From positions 43,075,375 through 43,139,374 of the forward strand of contig CM061142.1 in NCBI GenBank assembly GCA_030789695.1: a DNA stretch of 64,000 bases, in the 5' to 3' direction. Source of the DNA: Scilla litardierei (Eukaryota; Streptophyta; Magnoliopsida; Asparagales; Asparagaceae). Shown piece by piece: positions 11,841 through 20,556 of this stretch (position 1 is the stretch's first letter; every line of letters begins with the position of its first letter). The notes below the pieces were generated by a model. The model searched no databases and had not been told where the DNA came from. It saw only the letters and a program-made list of their open reading frames with translations. Position numbers and translations under genes: made by a program.

Positions 11841-11857
11841 TTTGGTGCCGTTTGTGG
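11841..11857 (+). other. primer-binding site of element G
   Basis: TTTGGTGCCGTTTGTGG directly follows the LTR end TTAACA. This TTGGYGCCGTYTGTGGG form is characteristic of Tat-type Ty3/gypsy elements and differs from the Met-tRNA site used by the copia elements here. Confidence 0.75.
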
Positions 11858-12462
11858 GAAAAAGTTAACTAGCTCGACATCCCGGAGCGATCAAAAAGCT
11901 ATGTCAGTTGGACCCAACAATATCGAACTGATCCAAGGTCAGAATGAGAAACAAAAAGCAAACAGTGTCCTGGTGGAGGATGCCTCGGACTCTACGTCCC
12001 CATCAAAGTGACCGCGAAGGCCACCAAAGAACCTAAGGTGACCCAGAAGCAATTCGACAGATTCGCGGAGCAGGTCGACAAGAGTCTCGGTGTTTTGGCA
12101 ACCCTGATCCCCAAAGCATGAGAGATCCCCCGCTCACAAATGAGCAACTATCACCTCCAAACCTAACCCTGACATCAACTAAAGGTGCAGCTGTGCTCAC
12201 GTATCAAGGAGATCCGAGGGCCGATCGGTAAGAGATCAGCCCGCACAATACAACCCACACGTCTTACCAATATGACGAAGGGGGAAATGAGCATCGTTCT
12301 TTTGGTTTTCTGGGGGACCCACCCCCTCCAACTATAAGGAAACGACCCTTAACATCCTGGATCATGTAATATACGGGCCCCCCAGGTTATAACCCTCTCA
12401 ATCTTGCATGTGGATATGGGAGGAGAGATGAGATCCCAAACCGATCTTCGGGAGCTACTTAC
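11858..12462 (+). other. leader and N-terminal gag remnant of G
   Basis: Between the primer-binding site and the readable gag segment the sequence resembles a degraded gag N-terminus. Short open runs are broken by stops. No other feature was seen. Confidence 0.4.
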
Positions 12463-13253
12463 ATGAAAGGCGGAGAAGGGCGATCCCTGCTCATCCAATC
12501 CGCACTTCGACAAACCCCATTGAAGGACAACATCACTTCTGTACCCTCCATCCTGAAGTTCAAGCTCCCTGCCTTGCTAGCATACGATGGTAGAGGCAAC
12601 CCATGGTTGCACATCTGCAAGTACTTAAACGTGATGCTGCTTCACGGGGCCGATGAGCCATATCTTTGTCGAGCCTTCCACGCTACCCTATTTAATAGGG
12701 CAAAAGGCTGGTACGAAGGATTACCCGATAGCTATATCGGGTCATTCGACAAATTGGCTGATTTGTTCTGCAAGCAATTCGTCGCGGGTCGACGTCACAA
12801 GAAGAAGTCCTCCCAACTCTTTACGTTCAAGCAGAATGAGAAGGAGATTATCCGAGCTTTCGTCCAACGATTCAACGACAAAAGGCTTGAGATAAAAGAG
12901 ACGCCAGATGTAACTGTCACCGTGGCTCTCACTCAAGCGGTGCGAAACAAACACTTACGAAGGGCGCTCCACCAATTTTCACCCACAACTTCGCAGAGAT
13001 GTTCAATATAACGGACCAGTTCATCATTTCCGAGGAAGCAGAAGAACCGACTGAAAATACTAGGAAGGGCATGCCTACCCATCGTGGAGACAATAGACAC
13101 GAAAATCTGACCCAAGGAACCCCTTGTCAAGAATCTCGGGACAAGAGACCGAGAGAGAGAAGCCATAGAAACAAGGAGCGCCCAACTTATGCGAGGCCAA
13201 GTGCGTCCAAGACGGAGGTCCTCGCTTATGCCCCACATGAAGAACTGGCCCAA
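12463..13253 (+). pseudogene. gag: gag of Tat-type gypsy element G, 5' part
   Basis: This is the capsid-type Retrotrans_gag domain of a Ty3/gypsy polyprotein. The first 182 codons (to 13011) contain the family pattern around LPALLAYDGRGNPWLHI, then RAKGWYEGLPDSYIGSFDKL, then FCKQFVAGRRHKK and EKEIIRAFVQRFND. A one-base frameshift near 12975 moves the continuation HNFAEMFNITDQFI into another frame, which stays open to the insertion point of A. The zinc-knuckle part resumes at 23029. It is broken by this frameshift, by stops near the A junction and by the insertion, so it is inactive. Confidence 0.8.
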
Positions 13254-13548
13254 TAATCCGTAACGACTGATTTTCATGTATCTGGATTTATTATAATATA
13301 ATATATGTTTTGGTGGATTTTCTCCTCATGTGTGGTTTTCGTCTCCGTAGTTTTCATTTTCGATCGATTCGTCGTATTTTCTCGTTTCTTCCTTAGGATT
13401 GTCGATTTCGAAGTATGTCATTCATGACGGACTTCATAACGGTCGTATCTTACTATTAGATCAAGCCTAGGAGTCTTAGGAATCGATCCCGGGGCCCCGC
13501 GCTCCGTAACGGAACTTTTGGTGCTCATTAGCCGGTATAAGAAGGGGC

Positions 13549-13945
13549 ACCGACCGACTAGATGACGATCCAGTCGGTCGGCAATCCTTCTTGGACCGAC
13601 TAGTTAGCTTTCTAAATTTCTCAGGAGTTACTGTTTATCGTTAGTCGGTCTAAGAACGTTGGTTGACCGACTAGGTTACAAACTAGTCGGTCAGCAATGC
13701 TTCTTTAACCGACTAACACATCATCTTAATTTTAGTTGAGTTACTGTTTGCTCTTAGTCGGTCTAAGAACGTTCATCGACCGACTAGATGCCAAACTAGT
13801 CGGTCAGTATTTGTTCATGGACCGACTAACTCTAAAATCCTATTTTCGTTCAGAAGTTACTGTTTACACTTAGTCGGTCTGCGTTGGTCGACCGACCGAC
13901 TAGTTGCCAAACTAGTCGGTCAGTGGTTGCTCTTTGACCGACTAG
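13549..13945 (+). promoter_or_regulatory. U3 array of inverted ACCGACTAG motifs
   Basis: About four imperfect units of roughly 100 bp each carry ACCGACTAG and its inverse CTAGTCGGT on both sides of short spacers. By eye I count about 18 RCCGAC cores on the two strands. RCCGAC is the core of the DRE/CRT element bound by DREB/CBF factors (established). The array ends about 45 bp upstream of the TATA box, so an enhancer role is a reasonable inference. The same array is in the 3' LTR (about 20847-21243). Confidence 0.7.
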
Positions 13946-13988
13946 TCTGTGTTAAAACCCTAATCTCTGGGCAGCCGCCAGCCCATCC

Positions 13989-13996
13989 TATTTAAA
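13989..13996 (+). promoter_or_regulatory. TATA box of A LTR
   Basis: TATTTAAA lies in CATCCTATTTAAACCCATCC, followed about 30 bp on by a TTCTTCTTCCTCAAC initiator-like stretch. The second copy in the 3' LTR is at about 21287-21294. Confidence 0.65.
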
Positions 13997-15869
13997 CCCA
14001 TCCCAAACGTTTTCTTCTTCCTCAACACGACCCAAAACCCTAAAATCTTCCCCCTTGAGCCCCCATCTTCCTCCAAGCTTCATTCCTTCATTCCAAGCCC
14101 TAAATCCATCATCCAAACCATCCATCCACTCTATCTACCTCTCATCTTCCCCAAAATCTCACCAAATCCATCAAAATCCCCAAATCCCCCAAAACCCTAG
14201 TTTCCCCAAACTTCTCCAATCTTTTCCAGATCTGATCCTAGGGTTCTCCGGAGTGTTTCTTCCGCCTCCTCTCGGTAAGAAATCGATCTACCGTTGTTTT
14301 CATAACTTATTTATATTTTTATGAAACCCTAATAAAATTTCATGTTGTTTGATGATTGTTCCCCCAAAACAGCGATTTCCTCGTAGATTGGCATCCGTGT
14401 GACGAAGTGGTCGTCATCCCCGGTGCTAGGCAAGTGAAACTTGCCACTTAGGGTTTAGGCCATGTTTTAGGCCATTTGCTTGTTGTAGGCGTAAAAGAGG
14501 CTAGGCGACGAAATGATACTCGCCTAGGCGCAAATTGGGGGACTAGCTTGACAACGAAGCTAGTTCCGACATTTAGCATGTTGCACAATTACCATGTCAT
14601 GTTTACCTTCCATTAACGGTACGCAAATTAATTGGCATGTCATTGCATTCTTTAAGTGTTTCTGTGATTGCGTAGCTTTGCTACAAATGCTTGTGTTCCT
14701 GGCTCGTGTTCCAGAAGCGGGCCATGTGTTGGTTGATAGCCAATGCCCGAATTGCTTGTTTCCGGATAGGTGCATCCCTACGCCAAATGTTTAAGAATGC
14801 GAGCTCATGTGCGGGGCAACCCCAGGCTCACTAGCTGAGCTCATGTGCGGGGACCCTGGCTCCATTACGTGTGGGTATTGGGGGTAAGAGTTAAGCGACC
14901 AATCAACTGGGAGTCTGCCCGATCAGTAACTACAGTGGTAAGGCGTAAACTCTGGGTTTTGGGGTAGTTGTTAAGCGGCCAATCAGCGAATGTGAAACCA
15001 TTCAGCTGTAAGGCGTAAACATCTACAAAACAACGTGAATAGTGAATTGATTGAGATTGATAGTAGCGTGGCTACTCTTGTCTTGTCTTGTCTTGTCCCG
15101 ATGATTGTTCTCTTGTACAAATTGTCTTGCCATGTTTTAATTGTGCTCTCATGTTATAACTGCCATGTCATGCATACTATAACTGCTAGGTTGCTAGATG
15201 CCTCACTTTCAGTTTCCTTGCCCAAGTCTTTTAGACTTGCTGACATGTGCCCCTTTACTCTTTTGGGTGACACATGTTAGATCCTGAGCCTGAGTACCTT
15301 GTTGAGGACGAGGTGTTCGCTGACGCCGAGCCCGAGCTTGTGTTTGACGGGGAGTACGTGTACACTGGGGACCAGTCCTAGTGTCTTCGTATGTTTTACT
15401 TTTGTTAGACAGTTGTTTTGTTATCGGTGCGTAGCACCTATACTTTGTTGTTGTTGTTGCTTTTGTTGGCCTTGTTCTGGGCCTTTAGACTCTTCTCTTT
15501 TAGCCTGGTGGCTTTTCTGGATGTTGGACTTATTTTCTTGTTGGACAAATTATGAGATGTGAGATTTTATTTCAGTCTCCCCTTGTGTTATTATTGTTGT
15601 TCCGTTGTGGTTACAGGGACCTGCTTATATTTTATTGACGCTTATCGGGTTTGGGGCTTCATAGCTCCACTCTCGTGCGGACCTTTTCACGTCTCGCCTC
15701 CATTTTAGGGAAGCGGGTCGTGACAGGTTTTAGTGGTGGCCCATGCAGGTCCTTCTGTAACTGCGATGTTTGGAATGACGATAATAATATTAGAATGTCC
15801 AATAAATTAAGTTCGACGTCTGATGTCATAAGCTATGAGTCTAATCTGATTCGTTTTCTGTGTCACTAG

Positions 15870-17042
15870 ATGGCAGGAAGACGTTTCACCCATGGTGGGG
15901 GTAGTGGCGCGATCCCTCATGATGAGGAGCCTGAGCGGGAACCCACCAGCGGTGAGATGATGCGGATGATGCTGCAGATGATGCAAGTGCAGCAGGGCGT
16001 GCTTCTGCAAGTCCAGAATGCTCCACTTGCTCGAGCTGCCCGGGCTCTTCCGGATGCCCCTCGCTCTGAGCCGGGAGCGAAGCAATTTCGGGAGCTGGGT
16101 CCCGCATATTTCGATGGGTCTGAGGGTCCTCTGGCTGCCGATGAATGGATTCGGAACATCGAGGACAATCTGAAGATGGCCAAGATCACCCCGGCTGGAT
16201 GGGTTGATTTGGCGAAGAGGCAACTCAAGGATAATGCTCGGAATTGGTGGGATGCGGAAGAGAAGTTGTTGGTGGAGCCGATAGCTTGGGCTACCTTCAA
16301 GGCCAGATTTGAGGGTGAGTTTTTCCCGAAAGCTGCCAGGGAAGAGATGCTGCAGCGTTTTATCGATTTGAAGCAGGGGAACTCGTCGGTGGACATGTAT
16401 CACCAAGAGTTCATGAGGCTGAGTCGGTTTGCACCAAAGATGGTGCAGGACGCTGAGGAGAAGGCTCAGAGGTTCCTGCAGGGGCTTGCTTCGGAGCTCC
16501 AGAGTTTTGTGACCTCTTCTGACCGGGAATCTTATCAGAAGGTTCTGGTCGCTGCCAAGAGGCAGGAGCTGCTCGTGAACCAGATGAGGGGGTCTGTTGT
16601 TGGTGCTGGGAAGAGGCCTGTGGAACAGGCAAGAGCTGTGGTTAGACCTGGATTCAGGCCTAATCAGTCCGCTCAGTTTAAGAGGCCAGGAGGGCCTATT
16701 CTGAAGTTTTGCCATTTCTGCGGCAAGCCTGGCCACGTCAAGGATCAGTGTCGGAAGTTTTTGGGCCAGTGTCTGGTTTGTGGTGATGCTTCCCATGTCG
16801 CGAAGGATTGTCGGCATGCGAATCAGCTGCGGAGGGCTCCTGTTGCAGCACAGCCGTTGCAGCAGCGAGCGTCTGTTCCTGCTGGACGTGGAGCAGCTCT
16901 TGTTCCGCAGAGGCAGGCTTTTCAGCAGGCTGTTCCGCCGAGGAGGCAGGCTTTTCTGATGACCGCTGCGGAGAGCGAGGCTGTGGATGAGGTTATCGCA
17001 GGTAATCCTCGATCTAGCTGTTACATTCCTAGCTGGTTTTGA
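15870..17042 (+). CDS. gag: Gag of chromovirus A
   Basis: A 390-residue Gag that would form the virus-like particle and bind the genomic RNA. It starts at ATG 15870, 144 bases after the LTR. Order: N-terminal acidic/Met-rich region, capsid domain (YFDGSEGPLAADEWIRNIED through FKARFEGEFFPKAAREEML), basic linker, then two CCHC knuckles, CHFCGKPGHVKDQC and CLVCGDASHVAKDC (both CX2CX4HX4C), in the last third. Two knuckles is one more than many plant chromoviruses have. The frame stops at 17040-17042 inside candidate intron 1; if that intron is spliced, Gag joins protease in frame at 17001/17115. Unspliced RNA would give Gag alone, spliced RNA the polyprotein. Confidence 0.9.
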   Translation: MAGRRFTHGGGSGAIPHDEEPEREPTSGEMMRMMLQMMQVQQGVLLQVQNAPLARAARALPDAPRSEPGAKQFRELGPAYFDGSEGPLAADEWIRNIEDNLKMAKITPAGWVDLAKRQLKDNARNWWDAEEKLLVEPIAWATFKARFEGEFFPKAAREEMLQRFIDLKQGNSSVDMYHQEFMRLSRFAPKMVQDAEEKAQRFLQGLASELQSFVTSSDRESYQKVLVAAKRQELLVNQMRGSVVGAGKRPVEQARAVVRPGFRPNQSAQFKRPGGPILKFCHFCGKPGHVKDQCRKFLGQCLVCGDASHVAKDCRHANQLRRAPVAAQPLQQRASVPAGRGAALVPQRQAFQQAVPPRRQAFLMTAAESEAVDEVIAGNPRSSCYIPSWF

Positions 17043-17114
17043 TTGTTAGATTATGTTGTTTGCTTGAACATGGTTGTTTGCTAGACTAGGGTTTGATTGT
17101 TAATTGATTGTTAG
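17002..17114 (+). other. candidate intron 1 between gag and protease
   Basis: The 113-nt segment begins GTAATC and ends TTGATTGTTAG, is T/G-rich like plant introns, and is not a multiple of three. Joining 17001 to 17115 turns split codon G|GT into Gly and yields [20 protein letters not shown], matching the usual chromovirus Gag-protease junction. Without splicing, gag stops at 17042 and protease has no ATG. This is inference from frame and family alignment, with no RNA evidence. Confidence 0.7.
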
Positions 17115-19534
17115 GTGTGGTTTTGGTGTGCACATTTCCTGCACGAGTCCTCTTTGACTCTGGTGCATCGATGTGCATTATCTCTCGGAGCTTCGTGGAG
17201 AGGCATTCCTTGTTGACGTCCCCTCTTTCCAAGAGTTGGAATATTGTTACAGGGAATGGCGTGGTCTCGGTGCATCGTGGTTGCAATTCTTGCTCGTTGG
17301 TGGTCTGTGGACATGAGCTTTTCGCTGATTTCATTGTCCACGACATCATCAACTATGATGCAGTTCTTGGGATGGATTGGCTTGCGAGCTTCTATGCTAC
17401 GATCGACTGCAGGTGAAAGAAGGTGGTGTTCGAGATTCCCGGACATCCAGTATTTGAGTTCAGTCGTGGTAGTAGTTCGCTTGGTCCTGTCAGATTTCGG
17501 GCCAGGCCGGTGGAGGCTGTGGCTATGCAGATGGAGCTGGAGCGGCCAGCTGTGGTGCGAGACTTTGGCGACGTCTTCCCCGAGGAGATGTCTGGTTTGC
17601 CACCTGATCGAGCTTTAGAATTCTCTATCGATCTTGTTCCAGGTGCGCAGCCGATTTCGAAGGCGCCGTATCGTATGGCACCTGCAGAATTGGAAGAGTT
17701 GCGGAAGCAGTTGGATGAGCTTTTGCAGAAGGGTTATATTAATCCTAGCGTGTCTCCGTGGGGAGCACCGGTGTTGCTGGTTAAGAAGAAGGATGGTTCG
17801 CGTCGCATGTGCGTGGACTATCGGGAGTTGAATGCGGTGACCATTAAGAATAAATACCCGTTGCCTCGCATCGATGATATTTTTGATCAGCTTGGAGGTT
17901 CGAGGGTGTTTTCTAAATTGGATTTGAGGAGTGGTTACCATCAGTTGAAGGTGAAGAAGGGAGATGTTCCGAAGACAGCGTTCAGGACGAAGTATGGACA
18001 CTATGAGTTTGTGGTTATGCCTTTCGGCGTAACTAACGCGCCCGCAGTTTTCATGAATCTGATGAACCTGATTTTCTATGACTTTTTGGATAAGTTTGTC
18101 GTTATCTTTATTGACGACATTCTGATCTATTCGAAGTCGGAGGAAGAGCATGCCTCGCACTTAAGGACGGTGTTGGAGATCTTGAGGAAGCATCGGTTGT
18201 ATGCTAAGTTTTCGAAGTGCGAGTTTTGGTTGGATAGAGTTGCTTTTCTCGGGCATGTGGTGACTGGAGATGGTATTTCAGTGGATCCCGAGAAGATTCG
18301 GGCCATCAGGGAGTGGCCTGTTCCGTCGTCTGCGTCTGAGATTCGGAGTTTTCTTGGACTTGCTGGTTACTATCGGCGATTCATTAAGGACTTTTCTCGT
18401 ATTGCTGAGCCGATGACCAGGTTGACGCGGAAGGATGTTGCTTTTGTTTGGTCGGGTGATTGCGAGAGTACTTTTGGTATTCTGAAGGAGAGGTTGACGA
18501 CTGCCCCTATTCTTGTTGTGCCTGATCGCAGCGGTGGATTTGAGATCTTTTGCGATGCTTCTGGCAAGGGTCTCGGTTGTGTGTTGCATCAGCACGGGCA
18601 TGTTGTGGCGTATGCGTCTCGTCAGCTTAAGGTTCATGAGAAGAATTACCCGACGCATGATTTGGAGTTGGCTGCCATTGTGTTTGCTCTTAAGATTTGG
18701 AGGCACCTCCTGCTGAGTGAGAAAGTGAAGATTTTCACCGATCACAAAAGTTTGAAGTATATTTTCACTCAGAAGGAGCTCAACATGCGACAGCATCGAT
18801 GGTTGGAGCTTATGGCGGATTATGATATTGATTTGCGGTTTCACCCTGGCAAGGTGAATGTGGTTCCTGATGCGCTGAGTAGGCTTCCAGCGGTGATGAT
18901 TTTGACCTCGCAGTGGAGATTGCAGCAGGATTTTTGCGAGTCTGGTGTGGAGATTGTTCTTCCTGGGGAGGCTTCGTCGTTGATGTACATGCAGGTACAG
19001 TCGACGATCGTGGGTCGGATTAAGGCTGGCCAGGCTGAGGATCCGAAGCTGGTGAAGATTCGGGAGCAGGTGGAAGCCGGTCTGCGGGCTGACTTTTTGA
19101 ATCATGAGGATGGCTCGCTGAGGTTCGGAGCCAGGTTGTGTGTGCCAGCTGGGGATATTAGAGATGAGTTGATGGTGGAGGCACACAATTCGCCATATTC
19201 TGTGCATCCTGGTGGCACCAAGATGTACCAGGATCTTCGTCTGAATTATTGGTGGCATGGCATGAAGAGAAGCGTGGCTCGGAGTGTAGCCAAGTGCTTG
19301 GTTTGCCAGCAAGTGAAGGCGGAGCATCAGCGTACGGCCGGGTTGCTACAACCGCTTCCGATTCCGGAGTGGAAATGGCAACACATCACTATGGATTTCG
19401 TGACTGGACTACCTCGGAGTCCGAAGCAGAATGACGCGATTTGGGTGATCGTAGATCGATTGACCAAATCTACGCACTTTATTCCGTTCCGAGTGGGACA
19501 GTCCACTGAGGCGCTAGCGAGGAGATATATGGAG
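17115..19534 (+). CDS. pol: Pol of A: protease, RT, RNase H, integrase N-part
   Basis: Second exon of the polyprotein that cleaves Gag-Pol, copies RNA to DNA and starts integration. Protease has LFDSGAS early in the exon and ends at [17 protein letters not shown] runs from about 17640, with VDYRELN near 17815 and the catalytic IDD at 18110-18118. RNase H has CDAS (Asp codon 18554) and FTDHK (Asp codon 18740), ending PDALSR near 18885. Integrase has an HHCC zinc region near 19180-19320 and the first catalytic Asp in TMDFVTGLP (19394). A TGA at 17414-17416, between protease and RT, interrupts an otherwise single frame; it is probably a nonsense mutation, with readthrough the alternative. The exon ends after Glu in YME at 19534, at GAG|GTAAAA. 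Confidence 0.85.
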
Positions 19535-19606
19535 GTAAAATTCTTTTTACTCTCCGTTTTATTTCCTTTTCCTAGTTTGGATAGTGATGTAACGTGAATC
19601 GTGCAG
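19535..19606 (+). other. candidate intron 2 inside integrase
   Basis: A 72-nt segment runs from GTAAAATTC to GTGCAG. It is strongly T-rich, with a TGA in frame near its end. Removing it joins YME to [15 protein letters not shown], the expected integrase sequence between the first and second catalytic Asp. It is inserted exactly at a codon boundary and has standard plant splice signals. Confidence 0.75.
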
Positions 19607-20509
19607 GAGGTTGTACGACTTCATGGAGTCCCCGTGAGTATCGTGTCTGACAGAGACACGAGGTTCACATCTCAGTTCTGGCAGAGTTTGCAGAAAAGCT
19701 TGGGTACGCGTCTGAGTTTCAGCACGGCGTACCATCCACAGACGGATGGCCAGTCCGAGAGGACGATTCAGATTTTGGAGGACATGCTGAGGGCGTGCAT
19801 GTTGGATTTCAAGGGTTCGTGGGAGGACCATCTGCATTTGGTGGAGTTCTCTTACAACAACAGCTTCCAGGCGAGTATTGGCATGGCGCCATTCGCCGCT
19901 CTTTATGGGAGGAAATGTCGATCGCCATTGAGTTGGGATGACGTTGGTGATCGGGAGTTGTTGGTACCTGAGATGATCGTGGAGGCCGTGGATATCGTCA
20001 GGAATATTCGGGAGAGGTTGAGAATTGATCAGGACCGTTTTAAGCATTGGGCGGATGCTAAACGTCGTCCTTTGGAATTTCAGCCGGGCGACCATGTGTT
20101 CTTGAAGATTTCCCCGAATCGTGGTGTGATTCGTTTCGGGAAGCGTGGGAAGTTGAGCCCGCGATACATTGGACCGTTTGACATTTTGGAGAGGGTTGGC
20201 GAGGTAGCGTATCGCTTGGCCTTGCCGCCATCTTTGGAAGGAGTTCACAATGTTTTCCATGTGTCGCAGCTTCGTCGATACATTAGCAATCCATCTCATG
20301 CTGTGGATTTTTCGGAGATTACCGTTCGCCCCGATATGACGTATGACCAGCATCCAGTGCAGATTCTGGACAGGCGTCAGAAATCGCTTCGGAACAAGAT
20401 TGTCAATCTTGTGAGGGTGATGTGGCGACACAGTTCACCTGGAGAGTCTACTTGGGAGAATGAAGATGAGATGCGAGAGCGTTTCCCACTTTTGTTTCCG
20501 GACTCGTGA
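19607..20509 (+). CDS. pol: Integrase C-part and chromodomain of A
   Basis: Third exon, 300 codons, ending at TGA 20507-20509. It supplies the second catalytic Asp (IVSDRDTRF, codon 19649) and the Glu (GQSERT, codon 19757), separated by 35 residues, the expected D35E spacing. The [10 protein letters not shown] / YRLALP region and [12 protein letters not shown] follow, as in Ty3/gypsy integrases. The last 60 residues ([15 protein letters not shown] through [19 protein letters not shown]) form the chromodomain, which in chromoviruses binds histone marks and directs insertion. It has no ATG of its own, which fits an exon joined by splicing. Confidence 0.9.
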   Translation, partial: EVVRLHGVPVSIVSDRDTRFTSQFWQSLQKSLGTRLSFSTAYHPQTDGQSERTIQILEDMLRACMLDFKGSWEDHLHLVEFSYNNSFQASIGMAPFAALYGRKCRSPLSWDDVGDRELLVPEMIVEAVDIVRNIRERLRIDQDRFKHWADAKRRPLEFQPGDHVFLKISPNRGVIRFGKRGKLSPRYIGPFDILERVGEVAYRLALPPSLEGVHNVFHVSQLRRYISNPSHAVDFSEITVRPDMTYDQHPVQILDRRQKSLRNKIVNLVRVMWRHSSPGESTWENEDEMRERFPLLFPDS

Positions 20510-20543
20510 GTGTTTGGGAATTCCGAGGACGGAATTTTTTCTT

Positions 20544-20556
20544 AAGTTGGGGAGGA
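20544..20556 (+). other. polypurine tract of A
   Basis: AAGTTGGGGAGGA directly precedes the 3' LTR TGTAACG. It is the plus-strand primer site for reverse transcription and has the typical Tekay form. Confidence 0.85.

Larger units (their letters stand above)
13259..15725 (+). repeat. 5' LTR of chromovirus A
   Basis: It runs from CGTAACGACT (the first base mutated from T; the 3' copy reads TGTAACGACT) to GGGTCGTGACA. It contains a palindromic ACCGAC array in U3, a TATA box at 13989, a pyrimidine-rich leader beginning near 14030, and a strong donor-like CTCGGTAAGAAATC at 14270-14283. U5 is T-rich. Frames inside it are repeated in both LTRs and are not genes. Confidence 0.95.
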
